DNA of 64,000 bases from contig NZ_PDDM01000002.1 in NCBI RefSeq assembly GCF_002914585.1, positions 248,001 to 312,000 of the forward strand, written 5' to 3'. Position 1 is the stretch's first letter, and each line of letters opens with the position of its first letter. The notes under the pieces were generated by a model. It did no database searches. It had not been told where the DNA came from and was given only the letters and a program-made list of their open reading frames with translations. Both the position numbers and the translations under genes were made by a program. Source of the stretch: Pseudanabaena sp. BC1403 (GTDB lineage Bacteria; Cyanobacteriota; Cyanobacteriia; Pseudanabaenales; Pseudanabaenaceae). Below are positions 26,131-32,387 of this stretch, piece after piece.

Positions 26131-27582
26131 TTAGTTGGTAGGGCGATCATGTAACCAAGCTATAATGAATTCAGTGATTTCAGGAATTATAGGTTCACAA
26201 GATTGATTAACTTTAAACTCTCGCCGAATATAATTAACCACTAAACCTACAGTTATGCTGATTGGCGTTTCTCCCATTGCTATTATCCATTCTGTTGAAT
26301 TTTGGAATTGATGCAATAATTGCTCTTCGTTCTGCAAATGAGATTTAACCAGTGCATCTAATAGACCAAAAAGCCTAAATCTACAGGATGAATTAAGGGA
26401 TTTTTTTAGCCACTCTTTCAGCGTTTCGCCCCACTCAGGATCACTTATACATAAACTATTTACTTGTTGCTTACAGAAGTTTGCGCATTTATCAAAAATC
26501 GGGTTGTAGAATTTCTCCCGATGATGCCTTGAAATTGTTCCTTGATTGACACCGAGAATTTTGCCAGTTTTGATTGTCTTGCAACCAAAGCCATAGAGTA
26601 GGATAAAAATTAATTCTTGCTCTGTATTTAAAGATGTAATTTCTTGGTCAACGATATTTACTAGTTCTGATTGTAATCGCTCCAGTTCCGATAGCTCAGA
26701 TTCCCCATCATCACTTGAATCTGAATGCTCTGAAATTTTATCCATCAATATACTGCTTTCATCATCATAATTACCACCTTTAACTGGTTGATCTAAACTA
26801 GCTAGATTGCCTAGGTTTTGTTCTGTATTGCGAATAGATTTTATACATTGTTCCATAATCGCTAACACAACTTTAGGAACGATTGCTACAAAATTTTCTT
26901 TGGTTTTAGAGACAGTACTGTTATATAGGTCACAGATTGACTGTAGATGCTCGCTAGTTGGCTCTGTTCTTGTCTCATTGGTACCTGATGGTAGGCAAAT
27001 CTGTTTATAAAATTTATGAATGTAAACATAGTCTTCCTCATTCCTGCGAGATGGAAAGTTTATTAAAAGTAGATTCTCTTTTAACTCTTTTGTAGATAAA
27101 TGATAAAATTCCCCCCAATCACTCCTTCCGTCTGAACTAGTTAACAAGTCGAGTAATTTATTCCTGATAGCTCTACCTGCATAGGTGCTAAGCTTAGCTT
27201 TTTTTGTGGGCGTATAGTTTTCCAAAAATCCTAATCTGCAAATCGTTTCGTTAGCAAAACCAAACGCATCTCTCAGAGCATCCTTTTTTCCCATGTTAAT
27301 ACATAGTTTTTGGCTGACGAAAAAACAAGTTTCTTGCAAATAAGCAACTAGATGTGATCGACTTATTTGAACAATGCGCTGGTCTGGATTGCGTAGGCTT
27401 GTTAGAAAGGAGCGAACTATCTCTTCTTCAATAGCATCAGAGTATTTCTCCAAAGTAAGCACTGCATCAATACTGCGGCGAAGCTTTACATCTACTATCC
27501 AAACATAATCATGTGCTTGTGCAGCTTGGATACGAAGAAAAGTTGAAAATTTGTCCCGTAATTTTTGCCGCTTTAAGCTCAT
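26131..27582 (-). CDS. Sigma-70-like transcription factor of the cyanobacterial CHAT/DUF1822 neighbourhood
   Basis: A 483-residue protein with a sigma-2-like N-terminal region (YLQETCFFVSQKL ... LSTYAGRAIRNKLLDLL, resembling the region 2 helix) and a C-terminal region-4-like helix-turn-helix (about residues 325-365: LNTEQELIFILLYGFGCKTI, then ILGVNQGTISRHHREKF). A poorly conserved acidic linker (SEHSDSSDDGESELSELE) lies between. About 100 further residues follow the HTH, which is unusual for sigma factors. Start chosen at 27582 because AGGGA lies 7 bp upstream; a longer start at 27651 lacks such a site. First gene of a four-gene run, so it may control that run. Confidence in sigma activity is moderate. 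Confidence 0.72.
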   Translation of the reverse strand: MSLKRQKLRDKFSTFLRIQAAQAHDYVWIVDVKLRRSIDAVLTLEKYSDAIEEEIVRSFLTSLRNPDQRIVQISRSHLVAYLQETCFFVSQKLCINMGKKDALRDAFGFANETICRLGFLENYTPTKKAKLSTYAGRAIRNKLLDLLTSSDGRSDWGEFYHLSTKELKENLLLINFPSRRNEEDYVYIHKFYKQICLPSGTNETRTEPTSEHLQSICDLYNSTVSKTKENFVAIVPKVVLAIMEQCIKSIRNTEQNLGNLASLDQPVKGGNYDDESSILMDKISEHSDSSDDGESELSELERLQSELVNIVDQEITSLNTEQELIFILLYGFGCKTIKTGKILGVNQGTISRHHREKFYNPIFDKCANFCKQQVNSLCISDPEWGETLKEWLKKSLNSSCRFRLFGLLDALVKSHLQNEEQLLHQFQNSTEWIIAMGETPISITVGLVVNYIRREFKVNQSCEPIIPEITEFIIAWLHDRPTN

Positions 27583-27667
27583 GTTGCTTTCCCTACTCAA
27601 AAATGGCTGACTGTAACGATTGCAGCATATCACTAATATTTTAGCTGCCATGCGATCCCACTAGATC

Positions 27668-27813
27668 TTAGAAACCATTTAAGAATTGTCTAGATCCCCC
27701 CCAGCCCCCCTTAAAAAGGGGGGAGAATTAAATTCTTCCCCCTTTTTAAGGGGGATTGAGGGGGATCTCTTAGAGCTTTTGACCGCAGAAAGTAATTCTT
27801 AAATGGTTTCTTA
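27668..27813. mobile_element. MITE-like element with 17-18 bp terminal inverted repeats
   Basis: Terminal inverted repeats at 27670-27687 (AGAAACCATTTAAGAATT) and 27794-27811 are exact complements. A second inverted repeat inside is made of C-runs and G-runs around TTAAAAAGG / CCTTTTTAA. The element is about 142 bp, has no coding capacity, and is flanked on both sides by TTA, consistent with a short target duplication at a TA-containing site. The C/G-run core is of a type common in cyanobacterial intergenic DNA. Confidence 0.8.
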
Positions 27814-27899
27814 TACATATTTATATATTCTGATCAGCGATCAACTTTTATGCAGGATAACCACAATAAATTGTCTCTAGTGTAAATGCCCAAATCCCA

Positions 27900-27949
27900 G
27901 ACTTTTTCTGTGCACTTGTGGATTAGTTTTGCTAAGCACAGAAAAAGTC
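27900..27949. repeat. 14-bp inverted repeat with 22-nt loop
   Basis: GACTTTTTCTGTGC and its exact complement flank a loop upstream of the small membrane protein gene. It may be a regulatory structure or a remnant of a small element. Confidence 0.6.
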
Positions 27950-28042
27950 GGGGAGCTCAATCTTAGCCAAAATGCAATAAAGTCTTAACCTCCCAGAATA
28001 TATACCTTGTAAGGATCGAAACAGACAATCTGTGGAGTCGTT

Positions 28043-28252
28043 ATGTCTATGTTGCGTTTTATCCCTCATTTACTTAAGTTTCTGATGTTTGCGATCGCAG
28101 GACTAGCGATAGCACTGATCTTACCGACGATTTTTGGTGGCTATGCGATCGTGTTAGCGATTCTACCCACATTTTTGATTAGTTTATGGCGAACTATGTT
28201 TGTCGTGATTTGCCTAGTTTTAGTCCTCGTAATTATTGAGGGCTTTCGCTAA
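28043..28252 (+). CDS. Small two-helix membrane protein
   Basis: A 69-residue, very hydrophobic protein with two predicted membrane helices (about 11-30 and 33-64, perhaps split in two) and basic ends. GGAG lies 7 bp before the start. No family recognised. It is flanked by structured non-coding DNA on both sides and has no obvious operon partner. Confidence 0.6.
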   Translation: MSMLRFIPHLLKFLMFAIAGLAIALILPTIFGGYAIVLAILPTFLISLWRTMFVVICLVLVLVIIEGFR

Positions 28253-28398
28253 ATTAGTAAAACCAGAGGATAGGCTGTAAGCATTGCAGTCTTTCCTTTT
28301 TGGTATTAATCCACAGGGTATGTAAAAAATAATTCCAATTTTTCGCGATCGCTGCATAAAAAAAGACTTCTTCAGAAGAAATAGGTGTATGTAAACGG

Positions 28399-28443
28399 AG
28401 CAGATTCACTGAACGAAAAATATTCTCGTTCAGTGAATCTGCT
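28399..28443. repeat. 18-bp perfect inverted repeat
   Basis: AGCAGATTCACTGAACGA and its exact complement separated by 9 nt. Not directly at a gene end. Confidence 0.8.
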
Positions 28444-28522
28444 TCCTAAGCTTTACAGAATAGGAACAATCAAGGTCTTCCTCATGTTTAAAGGAACTTT
28501 CTTATTACCCACATTCCGCTCT

Positions 28523-28563
28523 CACAAGAGAATGGCGGCGCAAAGCGCCGCCATTCTCTTGTG
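28523..28563. repeat. 19-bp perfect hairpin with GCAAAGC tip
   Basis: Exact arms with an AAA loop and GGCGGCGC core. It lies 50 bp beyond the stop of the minus-strand RHH gene and may terminate it. Confidence 0.8.
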
Positions 28564-28612
28564 GGTTTAAATTGCTAGAAGTAATCGCTTGCTATTAGTT
28601 CAAACTAGACAA

Positions 28613-28948
28613 CTAGAAACTACCCACACTGAGAGGAACCCAATCACCATTGGTGGTCAAGCCTAAAAACATGGACTCTTGCGATCGGATCGATATACCA
28701 GTGAGGGCGCAAGACTCATTTCTCTGAGCTGTAGCTGTGACACTGGCGCGAATTTGTTCTGGGGAGATCCGCTTTTGTGTCGGTGACGGTTGCCTAGTAT
28801 CAATGTAATCCCACAAAACACCTCGGATAAGAGCCTGATAGCCTTGCCCTCCAGCTAATTCCTTGAGCTTTTCCTTCAATTCGCGCTCTAGACGAATACT
28901 GGTAACTTCCATCTCGGTGGTCGCAGGGCTTTGATGTAGTGTCTGCAT
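28613..28948 (-). CDS. Ribbon-helix-helix-type DNA-binding protein
   Basis: A 111-residue protein whose residues about 12-50 (EVTSIRLERELKEKLKELAGGQGYQALIRGVLWDYI) fit the CopG/Arc/MetJ ribbon-helix-helix fold: a beta strand with alternating polar side chains, then two helices. The C-terminal half (about 60-111) has a QRNESCALTGISI segment and may bind a ligand or partner. A good GGAGA site precedes the ATG. A perfect palindrome lies 45-62 bp upstream, a likely autoregulatory operator. Family fold is likely; the regulated genes are inferred from operator matches. Confidence 0.7.
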   Translation of the reverse strand: MQTLHQSPATTEMEVTSIRLERELKEKLKELAGGQGYQALIRGVLWDYIDTRQPSPTQKRISPEQIRASVTATAQRNESCALTGISIRSQESMFLGLTTNGDWVPLSVGSF

Positions 28949-28992
28949 AAATATTTCTCCTAGTTAGTTTACAAACTTAGATATCTATGTTT

Positions 28993-29010
28993 ATACTACA
29001 AGTGTAGTAT
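28993..29010. promoter_or_regulatory. Palindromic operator candidate ATACTACA-AG-TGTAGTAT
   Basis: A perfect 8-2-8 palindrome between the RHH gene and the divergent reading frame at 29041. The half-site TACTACA recurs three times in 20 bp upstream of the tRNA array (30760-30788), which suggests that the RHH protein binds both places. Confidence 0.6.
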
Positions 29011-29040
29011 GAATATCTCAAAAATTCCAAGTACATTCCC

Positions 29041-29340
29041 ATGAAATCCTATTTGCCCATCGGTCAGCATCAGATCGGATATCCCCAAGTTTGGCAGCGA
29101 GCCAATTCCTTGGCAATATCTGGTTTTGCGATGACCATTGGGAGCCAAGATGCGATTGGGATTTGTGGCGATATTTCTGGTGATATTTCTGGCGATCGTG
29201 GGAACTTAGAATCTCCCGAACATTCAACAAAACAAGGCTCGCGGAGAGATGCTCTAACCAGCATCGGCAGATTTATTAGTGCAATTAATCCAGAGACATA
29301 CCCAAGCGGGAGGTATCGGCATATCGCCATACCCACATAA
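29041..29340 (+). CDS. Hypothetical 99-residue protein (uncertain)
   Basis: An open frame that starts 31 bp after the palindromic operator and stops 25 bp before a textbook terminator, so it is placed like a real transcription unit. The product is polar, with a repeated GDISGDISGD segment and the ending INPETYPSGRYRHIAIPT. I recognise no family, and there is no clear ribosome-binding site. A frame on the opposite strand overlaps it; that one would run against the terminator. Treat as tentative. Confidence 0.4.
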   Translation: MKSYLPIGQHQIGYPQVWQRANSLAISGFAMTIGSQDAIGICGDISGDISGDRGNLESPEHSTKQGSRRDALTSIGRFISAINPETYPSGRYRHIAIPT

Positions 29341-29364
29341 CGATTAGACAATATCAAGTCTTTC

Positions 29365-29402
29365 GCCCCCGCTTTCACACCTGAGAAAGCGGGGGCATTT
29401 TT
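29365..29402 (+). terminator. Intrinsic terminator
   Basis: GCCCCCGCTTTC pairs exactly with GAAAGCGGGGGC over an 8-nt loop, then ATTTTTTT. Confidence 0.9.
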
Positions 29403-29525
29403 TTATAACGGTTTTCCAATGAGTACATACTCATTAGAAAACCCAAAATCAATCCTAGTAAGGGTTTTGAGGTTTCTTTTTTTTTGTATGAAAAAAGAAA
29501 CCAGCTATATCGTGAGGAGAATCCA

Positions 29526-30059
29526 GTGCAATCTATCAACCAATATGAACCAGAAGTATTGAGGCAATCGGTAGTCGTGTTTTCGCAAAACTATCTACCA
29601 GTGAGCCGTATCAATATCAAACGGGCGATCGCTTTGCTAGTCACAGGTCGTGCCGAACCTTTGGAACTAATGAGCCAACAAACTTGGCAAGTTGTTTCTC
29701 CTAAACTCGTCCTGCAAGTGCCAGAACATATCCGTCTGACTCTGACTAAATCAGAACGGTTTTGGAGAGTTCCACCCGTTGCCCGTAGAGAAATTTTGCG
29801 TCGTGACAATCACACTTGCCAATATTGTGGCAGTACCAAAAAGCTGACGCTCGATCACGTCATTCCCCGCGCTAAGGGTGGATTGAACACTTGGGAAAAT
29901 GTCGTCATTGCTTGTGAACCTTGCAATAACCGTAAGGGAAATCGCACGCCTCACGAAGCCAATATGACTTTGCGGACTAAGCCCAAAGCCCCGATGCATC
30001 CTACCGTTGCCTTTGCCGAACAATTCTGGCGATCGCAACAAGAAATAAACAGTGGATAG
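29526..30059 (+). CDS. HNH endonuclease
   Basis: A 177-residue HNH nuclease. The start is a GTG at 29526, decided by GAGGAGA 5 bp upstream; an in-frame ATG at 29484 has no such site. Residues about 15-45 (VVFSQNYLPVSRINIKRAIALLVTGRA) match the N-terminal part of a bacterial and cyanobacterial HNH group. The HNH core is REILRRDNHTCQYCG, LTLDHVIPRAKGG, NTWENVVIACEPCNNRKGN, with the four zinc cysteines in two CxxC pairs. Such proteins occur alone, in mobile introns and in phages. It precedes the alr0857-like gene and the tRNA array. Family is firm; target unknown. Confidence 0.88.
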   Translation: MQSINQYEPEVLRQSVVVFSQNYLPVSRINIKRAIALLVTGRAEPLELMSQQTWQVVSPKLVLQVPEHIRLTLTKSERFWRVPPVARREILRRDNHTCQYCGSTKKLTLDHVIPRAKGGLNTWENVVIACEPCNNRKGNRTPHEANMTLRTKPKAPMHPTVAFAEQFWRSQQEINSG

Positions 30060-30140
30060 CGATCCATATAGCGAGTTTTAAGTTGCCTTAGACAGCTTGA
30101 AACTCGCCCCCTATTTTAAGATTCTGGAGAATCAATCACA

Positions 30141-30527
30141 ATGTTGAAACTCACTTACACTGATGCAGGGCTGTATTTAGAGAGATTAGATATCTCTTTA
30201 GAGGAGTTTGTCTCAAATCGAGTTTTACTCAGTTTGCGCTCTGGCTTGTCAATCCATGTCGAATCCAGTCGAGCAGCATTTCTACTAACTGCGGATGTTG
30301 TTGATTTGTTGTTATTAAAGTCCGTAATGTCTGATTGTCTCTCTAATAAGCTTAGTGTAGATAGAGTTGACGATTGCTATGTTGAGGTTTGCTTTAGTGG
30401 CACTTGGATTTCTAGCGATCTTCGCGCCGAAGAAGGAACTCTTGTAACTGCATTAGGCGATCGCGTTGAGTGCTATTTGCACAAGCTCTGGAAGATCAGC
30501 GAGTCCACTTTGACATTCGCAAATTGA
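30141..30527 (+). CDS. alr0857 family protein
   Basis: A 128-residue cyanobacterial protein resembling the family named after Nostoc alr0857: start MLKLTYTDAGLYLERL, SLEEFVSNRVLLSLRSG, then an acidic region rich in aliphatics and a terminal CFSGTWISSDLRAEEGTLV segment. No catalytic motif is visible. Function is unknown in the family. It lies 82 bp after the HNH gene in the same direction and may be co-transcribed. The family call is from memory of the N-terminal pattern. Confidence 0.6.
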   Translation: MLKLTYTDAGLYLERLDISLEEFVSNRVLLSLRSGLSIHVESSRAAFLLTADVVDLLLLKSVMSDCLSNKLSVDRVDDCYVEVCFSGTWISSDLRAEEGTLVTALGDRVECYLHKLWKISESTLTFAN

Positions 30528-30532
30528 CATAC

Positions 30533-30576
30533 AGAAAGATGACATGTATAGCACTGGTAATACATGTCATCTTTCT
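30533..30576 (+). terminator. 17-bp hairpin after the alr0857-like gene
   Basis: AGAAAGATGACATGTAT pairs exactly with its complement over a 10-nt loop, right after the stop codon. There is only a short T run, so termination is plausible but not certain. Confidence 0.6.
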
Positions 30577-30629
30577 TGAAAAGATATTGAATTCTCTGCG
30601 CTGACAGCGCTTTGCGCTCAAACCCAAAC

Positions 30630-30680
30630 CAAGAAAATTTTGAAAAGCGTTGCGAAGCAACGCTTTTCAAAATTTTCTTG
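30630..30680. repeat. 24-bp perfect hairpin with GCGAAGC tip
   Basis: Exact arms with a GAA loop, between the alr0857-like gene and the tRNA array promoter region. Confidence 0.85.
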
Positions 30681-30748
30681 TAGTTCGTTCGATCAAGAAT
30701 TTCTGTAAGAACTTTTCAAAGAGAATCAGATTTATTTTGAGAAACCGC

Positions 30749-30788
30749 TTGACAACTTTGTAGTACATATACTACAAATATACTACAA
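30749..30788 (+). promoter_or_regulatory. Promoter and operator cluster upstream of the tRNA array
   Basis: TTGACA (30749-30754), a good -35 box, is followed by TGTAGTA, TACTACA and again TACTACA within 28 bp. These are the half-sites of the palindrome at the RHH gene. A clear -10 at ideal spacing is not seen (TACAAA at 18 bp is the nearest). The first tRNA begins about 70 bp downstream. Confidence 0.5.
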
Positions 30789-30858
30789 GGCAATTACACA
30801 AGCCTCCGAAACTTGACAACTAAATAATCATCACAAGTTCAAAACTGTAAAAACATTA

Positions 30859-30932
30859 CTCTTAGTAGCTCAGTTGGTAGTAGCGCCTGTCTGAAGAACA
30901 GGAGGTCGTCAGTTCAATTCTGACCTAAGGGG
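30859..30932 (+). tRNA. tRNA-Phe (GAA), atypical
   Basis: Seven-base acceptor CTCTTAG pairs with CTAAGGG (one U.G); anticodon stem CCTGT/ACAGG with loop CTGAAGA; T arm GTCAG-TTCAATT-CTGAC. The C1-G72 pair and the D-arm with GGTAGTAGC (mismatch at 13-22) differ from the usual bacterial tRNA-Phe. No CCA is encoded. Confidence 0.88.
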
Positions 30933-31006
30933 CTTATCCCAAATCATTACCCAGTAAGATTTTGAAGTTTTAAAAATGGCTTTGCCATTTTTAAAACTGG
31001 GATTAT

Positions 31007-31079
31007 TGCCTTGTAGCTCAGTGGTAGTAGCGATCGCCTGTTAAGCGAGAGGTCGTAGGTTCAATCCCTACCAAGGCAG
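31007..31079 (+). tRNA. tRNA-Asn (GTT), atypical
   Basis: Acceptor TGCCTTG/CAAGGCA, anticodon loop CTGTTAA, T arm GTAGG-TTCAATC-CCTAC. It shares the odd GGTAGTAGCG D-arm with the preceding tRNA and has an A.G mismatch at 27-43. No CCA is encoded. Confidence 0.87.
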
Positions 31080-31087
31080 TTGTTTTT

Positions 31088-31160
31088 GCTCCTGTAGCCC
31101 AATGGAAGAGGCGTTCGGCTTAGATCCGAAGCGTTGGAGGTTCAAATCCTCTCAGGAGTA
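31088..31160 (+). tRNA. tRNA with TAG anticodon and short variable arm (Leu-decoding?)
   Basis: Acceptor GCTCCTG/CAGGAGT, anticodon stem TTCGG/CCGAA with 7-nt loop CTTAGAT giving anticodon TAG, and T arm GGAGG-TTCAAAT-CCTCT. TAG would read CUN Leu codons, but the variable loop is only GCGTT, whereas bacterial tRNA-Leu has a long variable arm. Identity is therefore uncertain. Confidence 0.75.
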
Positions 31161-31301
31161 TTGAATAGAAGTATTGCAAATCAATACTTCTATTCTCTTT
31201 ATAACAATTGCTTGATTTAACTACATCAAGCAATTGGAAATCATATCCAGTAAAATTTGTGAGTTTTGAAAATGGCTTTGCCATTTTCAAAACTAGTATT
31301 A

Positions 31302-31373
31302 CCAGGTGTGGCGCAGAGGTAGCGCGGCTGCTTTGGGAGCAGAAGGTCATAGGTTCAATCCCTATCACTTGGA
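31302..31373 (+). tRNA. tRNA-Pro (TGG)
   Basis: Acceptor CCAGGTG/CACTTGG (one G.U), D arm GCGC...GCGC, anticodon loop TTTGGGA, T arm ATAGG-TTCAATC-CCTAT. There is a mismatch at 27-43. No CCA is encoded. Confidence 0.88.
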
Positions 31374-31443
31374 TACAGCGCTAAGCGCTGAGAACAATTC
31401 AAGAAAAATTTGCGAAGTAAGTTTTTTTTGAATTGGAAAATCA

Positions 31444-31520
31444 TGCAGGGATGGAGCAAGGGAGGCTCTTGAGACTCATAACCTCAAAATCGGCAGGTTC
31501 AACTCCTGCCTCTGCAACCA
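31444..31520 (+). tRNA. Initiator-like tRNA-Met (CAT), CCA encoded
   Basis: Acceptor TGCAGGG/CTCTGCA, D stem GAGC/GCTC with the purine-pyrimidine A11-U24 pair that marks initiator tRNAs, anticodon loop CTCATAA, T arm GCAGG-TTCAACT-CCTGC, and ACCA at the end. Position 1-72 is a U-A pair instead of the mismatched C1/A72 of normal initiators, and the anticodon stem lacks the three G-C pairs. Confidence 0.83.
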
Positions 31521-31571
31521 AATATCACTTAAATTTATCGTGCTTTGCACGATGAATCTAAAAATACTTTT

Positions 31572-31644
31572 GCTGGTGTAGCTCAACTGGCAGAGCATCT
31601 GTCTTGTAAACAGAATGTTACAGGTTCAATTCCTGTCATCAGCT
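31572..31644 (+). tRNA. tRNA-Thr (TGT)
   Basis: Acceptor GCTGGTG/CATCAGC, D arm GCTC...GAGC, anticodon stem TCTGT/ACAGA with loop CTTGTAA, T arm ACAGG-TTCAATT-CCTGT. It is a well-formed cloverleaf. No CCA is encoded. Confidence 0.9.
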
Positions 31645-31652
31645 TAAAACCC

Positions 31653-31685
31653 GCAATAGATTTCTCCTACGGAGAAATCTATTGC
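31653..31685 (+). terminator. 15-bp hairpin after tRNA-Thr
   Basis: GCAATAGATTTCTCC pairs exactly across TAC 8 bp after the tRNA. It may be a terminator or a processing signal within the array. Confidence 0.6.
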
Positions 31686-31793
31686 CTACTAATTCAGGAG
31701 AACGATCATGTTGCATTTTTACTTATCCCATTCACTGAAATTTCTTTACTACATCATCAGCTTTCAGAATTCCGTTATTAAATATTTGAGATT

Positions 31794-32264
31794 ATGAGTG
31801 AACATCGCTTAGAAGAAATTGTGATCGAACGTCCGCGTGGTGGCATGAGACAAAGTTCTCGCAGATTAAAAGGTGTGCGAAAGAAACTCGATCGCTTAAC
31901 CCTTGAAGCTAGCGAAGATGGTTTACTCAGTCCCTACTTAATTAAAGTGAGACAGAAAACCAAATATTTCTCAGATCATCTGGCTCCATTACGGCGATTT
32001 TTGCGATCGCATGTTGGTCAACCTTGGGATCTGGTTTATAGCAAATTATGCGATCGCCTAGACCAAAGAACTGTGACTGGACAGCATGTGGTTACGCATC
32101 TCTGGCAGTATGTGGAACGATATGTCGAAATCGTTGATGGCAAACCTTGCCGTAAACCATATCAACCTCGCCACCTTGGTGATGGCTGTTTTGGTAGAAG
32201 GTATGACGAATTTTATGTTCATCCTGAAACAGGACTGCTATGTGAAGCAAAGCGATTGCTTTAA
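31794..32264 (+). CDS. Conserved-looking hypothetical protein inside the tRNA array
   Basis: A 156-residue basic protein between the tRNA-Thr and tRNA-Arg genes. N-terminal region rich in Arg/Lys (MRQSSRRLKGVRKKLDRL). A middle helical part has LAPLRRFLRSHVGQPWDLVYSKLCDRLDQRT, then VTHLWQYVERYVEI, and the end is rich in His, Gly and aromatics (RHLGDGCFGRRYDEFYVHPETGLLC). The PWDLVYS block looks like a conserved signature, but I cannot name the family. Basic charge and location suggest an RNA- or DNA-linked role; this is inference only. Confidence 0.75.
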   Translation: MSEHRLEEIVIERPRGGMRQSSRRLKGVRKKLDRLTLEASEDGLLSPYLIKVRQKTKYFSDHLAPLRRFLRSHVGQPWDLVYSKLCDRLDQRTVTGQHVVTHLWQYVERYVEIVDGKPCRKPYQPRHLGDGCFGRRYDEFYVHPETGLLCEAKRLL

Positions 32265-32299
32265 AAATAGAGAGTGGGCAAAGCCCACTCTCTATTTTT
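32263..32299 (+). terminator. 17-bp hairpin after the array protein gene
   Basis: AAAAATAGAGAGTGGGC pairs exactly across AAA, starting within the stop codon and ending with TTTTT, 5 bp before the last tRNA. Confidence 0.8.
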
Positions 32300-32303
32300 A
32301 TTT

Positions 32304-32375
32304 GGGAATGTCGCCTAATGGAAGGGCATCGATCTTCTAAATCGATCTGTGTAGGTTCGAGTCCTACCATTCCTG
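32304..32375 (+). tRNA. tRNA-Arg (TCT)
   Basis: Acceptor GGGAATG/CATTCCT (G.U at 1-72), D arm GCCT...GGGC, anticodon stem TCGAT/ATCGA with loop CTTCTAA, T arm GTAGG-TTCGAGT-CCTAC. Last tRNA of the array. No CCA is encoded. Confidence 0.88.
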
Positions 32376-32387
32376 TTTTGACAGCTA

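Larger units (their letters stand above)
28253..28612. other. Non-coding stretch with two hairpins
   Basis: No supported gene. The 61-codon open frame across it reads through both hairpins and has no ribosome-binding site or family resemblance. The two inverted repeats are listed separately. Confidence 0.5.

Noticed and set aside
28385-28570. 61-codon open frame on the plus strand
   Set aside because: It reads through two perfect hairpins, has no ribosome-binding site, and resembles no family.
29070-29378. 102-codon minus-strand frame opposite the hypothetical gene at 29041
   Set aside because: It would start inside the terminator hairpin and read toward the operator; codon use looks like the shadow of the plus-strand frame.
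31120-31368. 82-codon minus-strand frame across tRNA genes
   Set aside because: It is the antisense of tRNA-Leu-like and tRNA-Pro sequences, a common false gene at tRNA clusters.
31545-31781. 78-codon plus-strand frame containing GVAQLAEHLS
   Set aside because: It is the translation of tRNA-Thr itself plus a hairpin.
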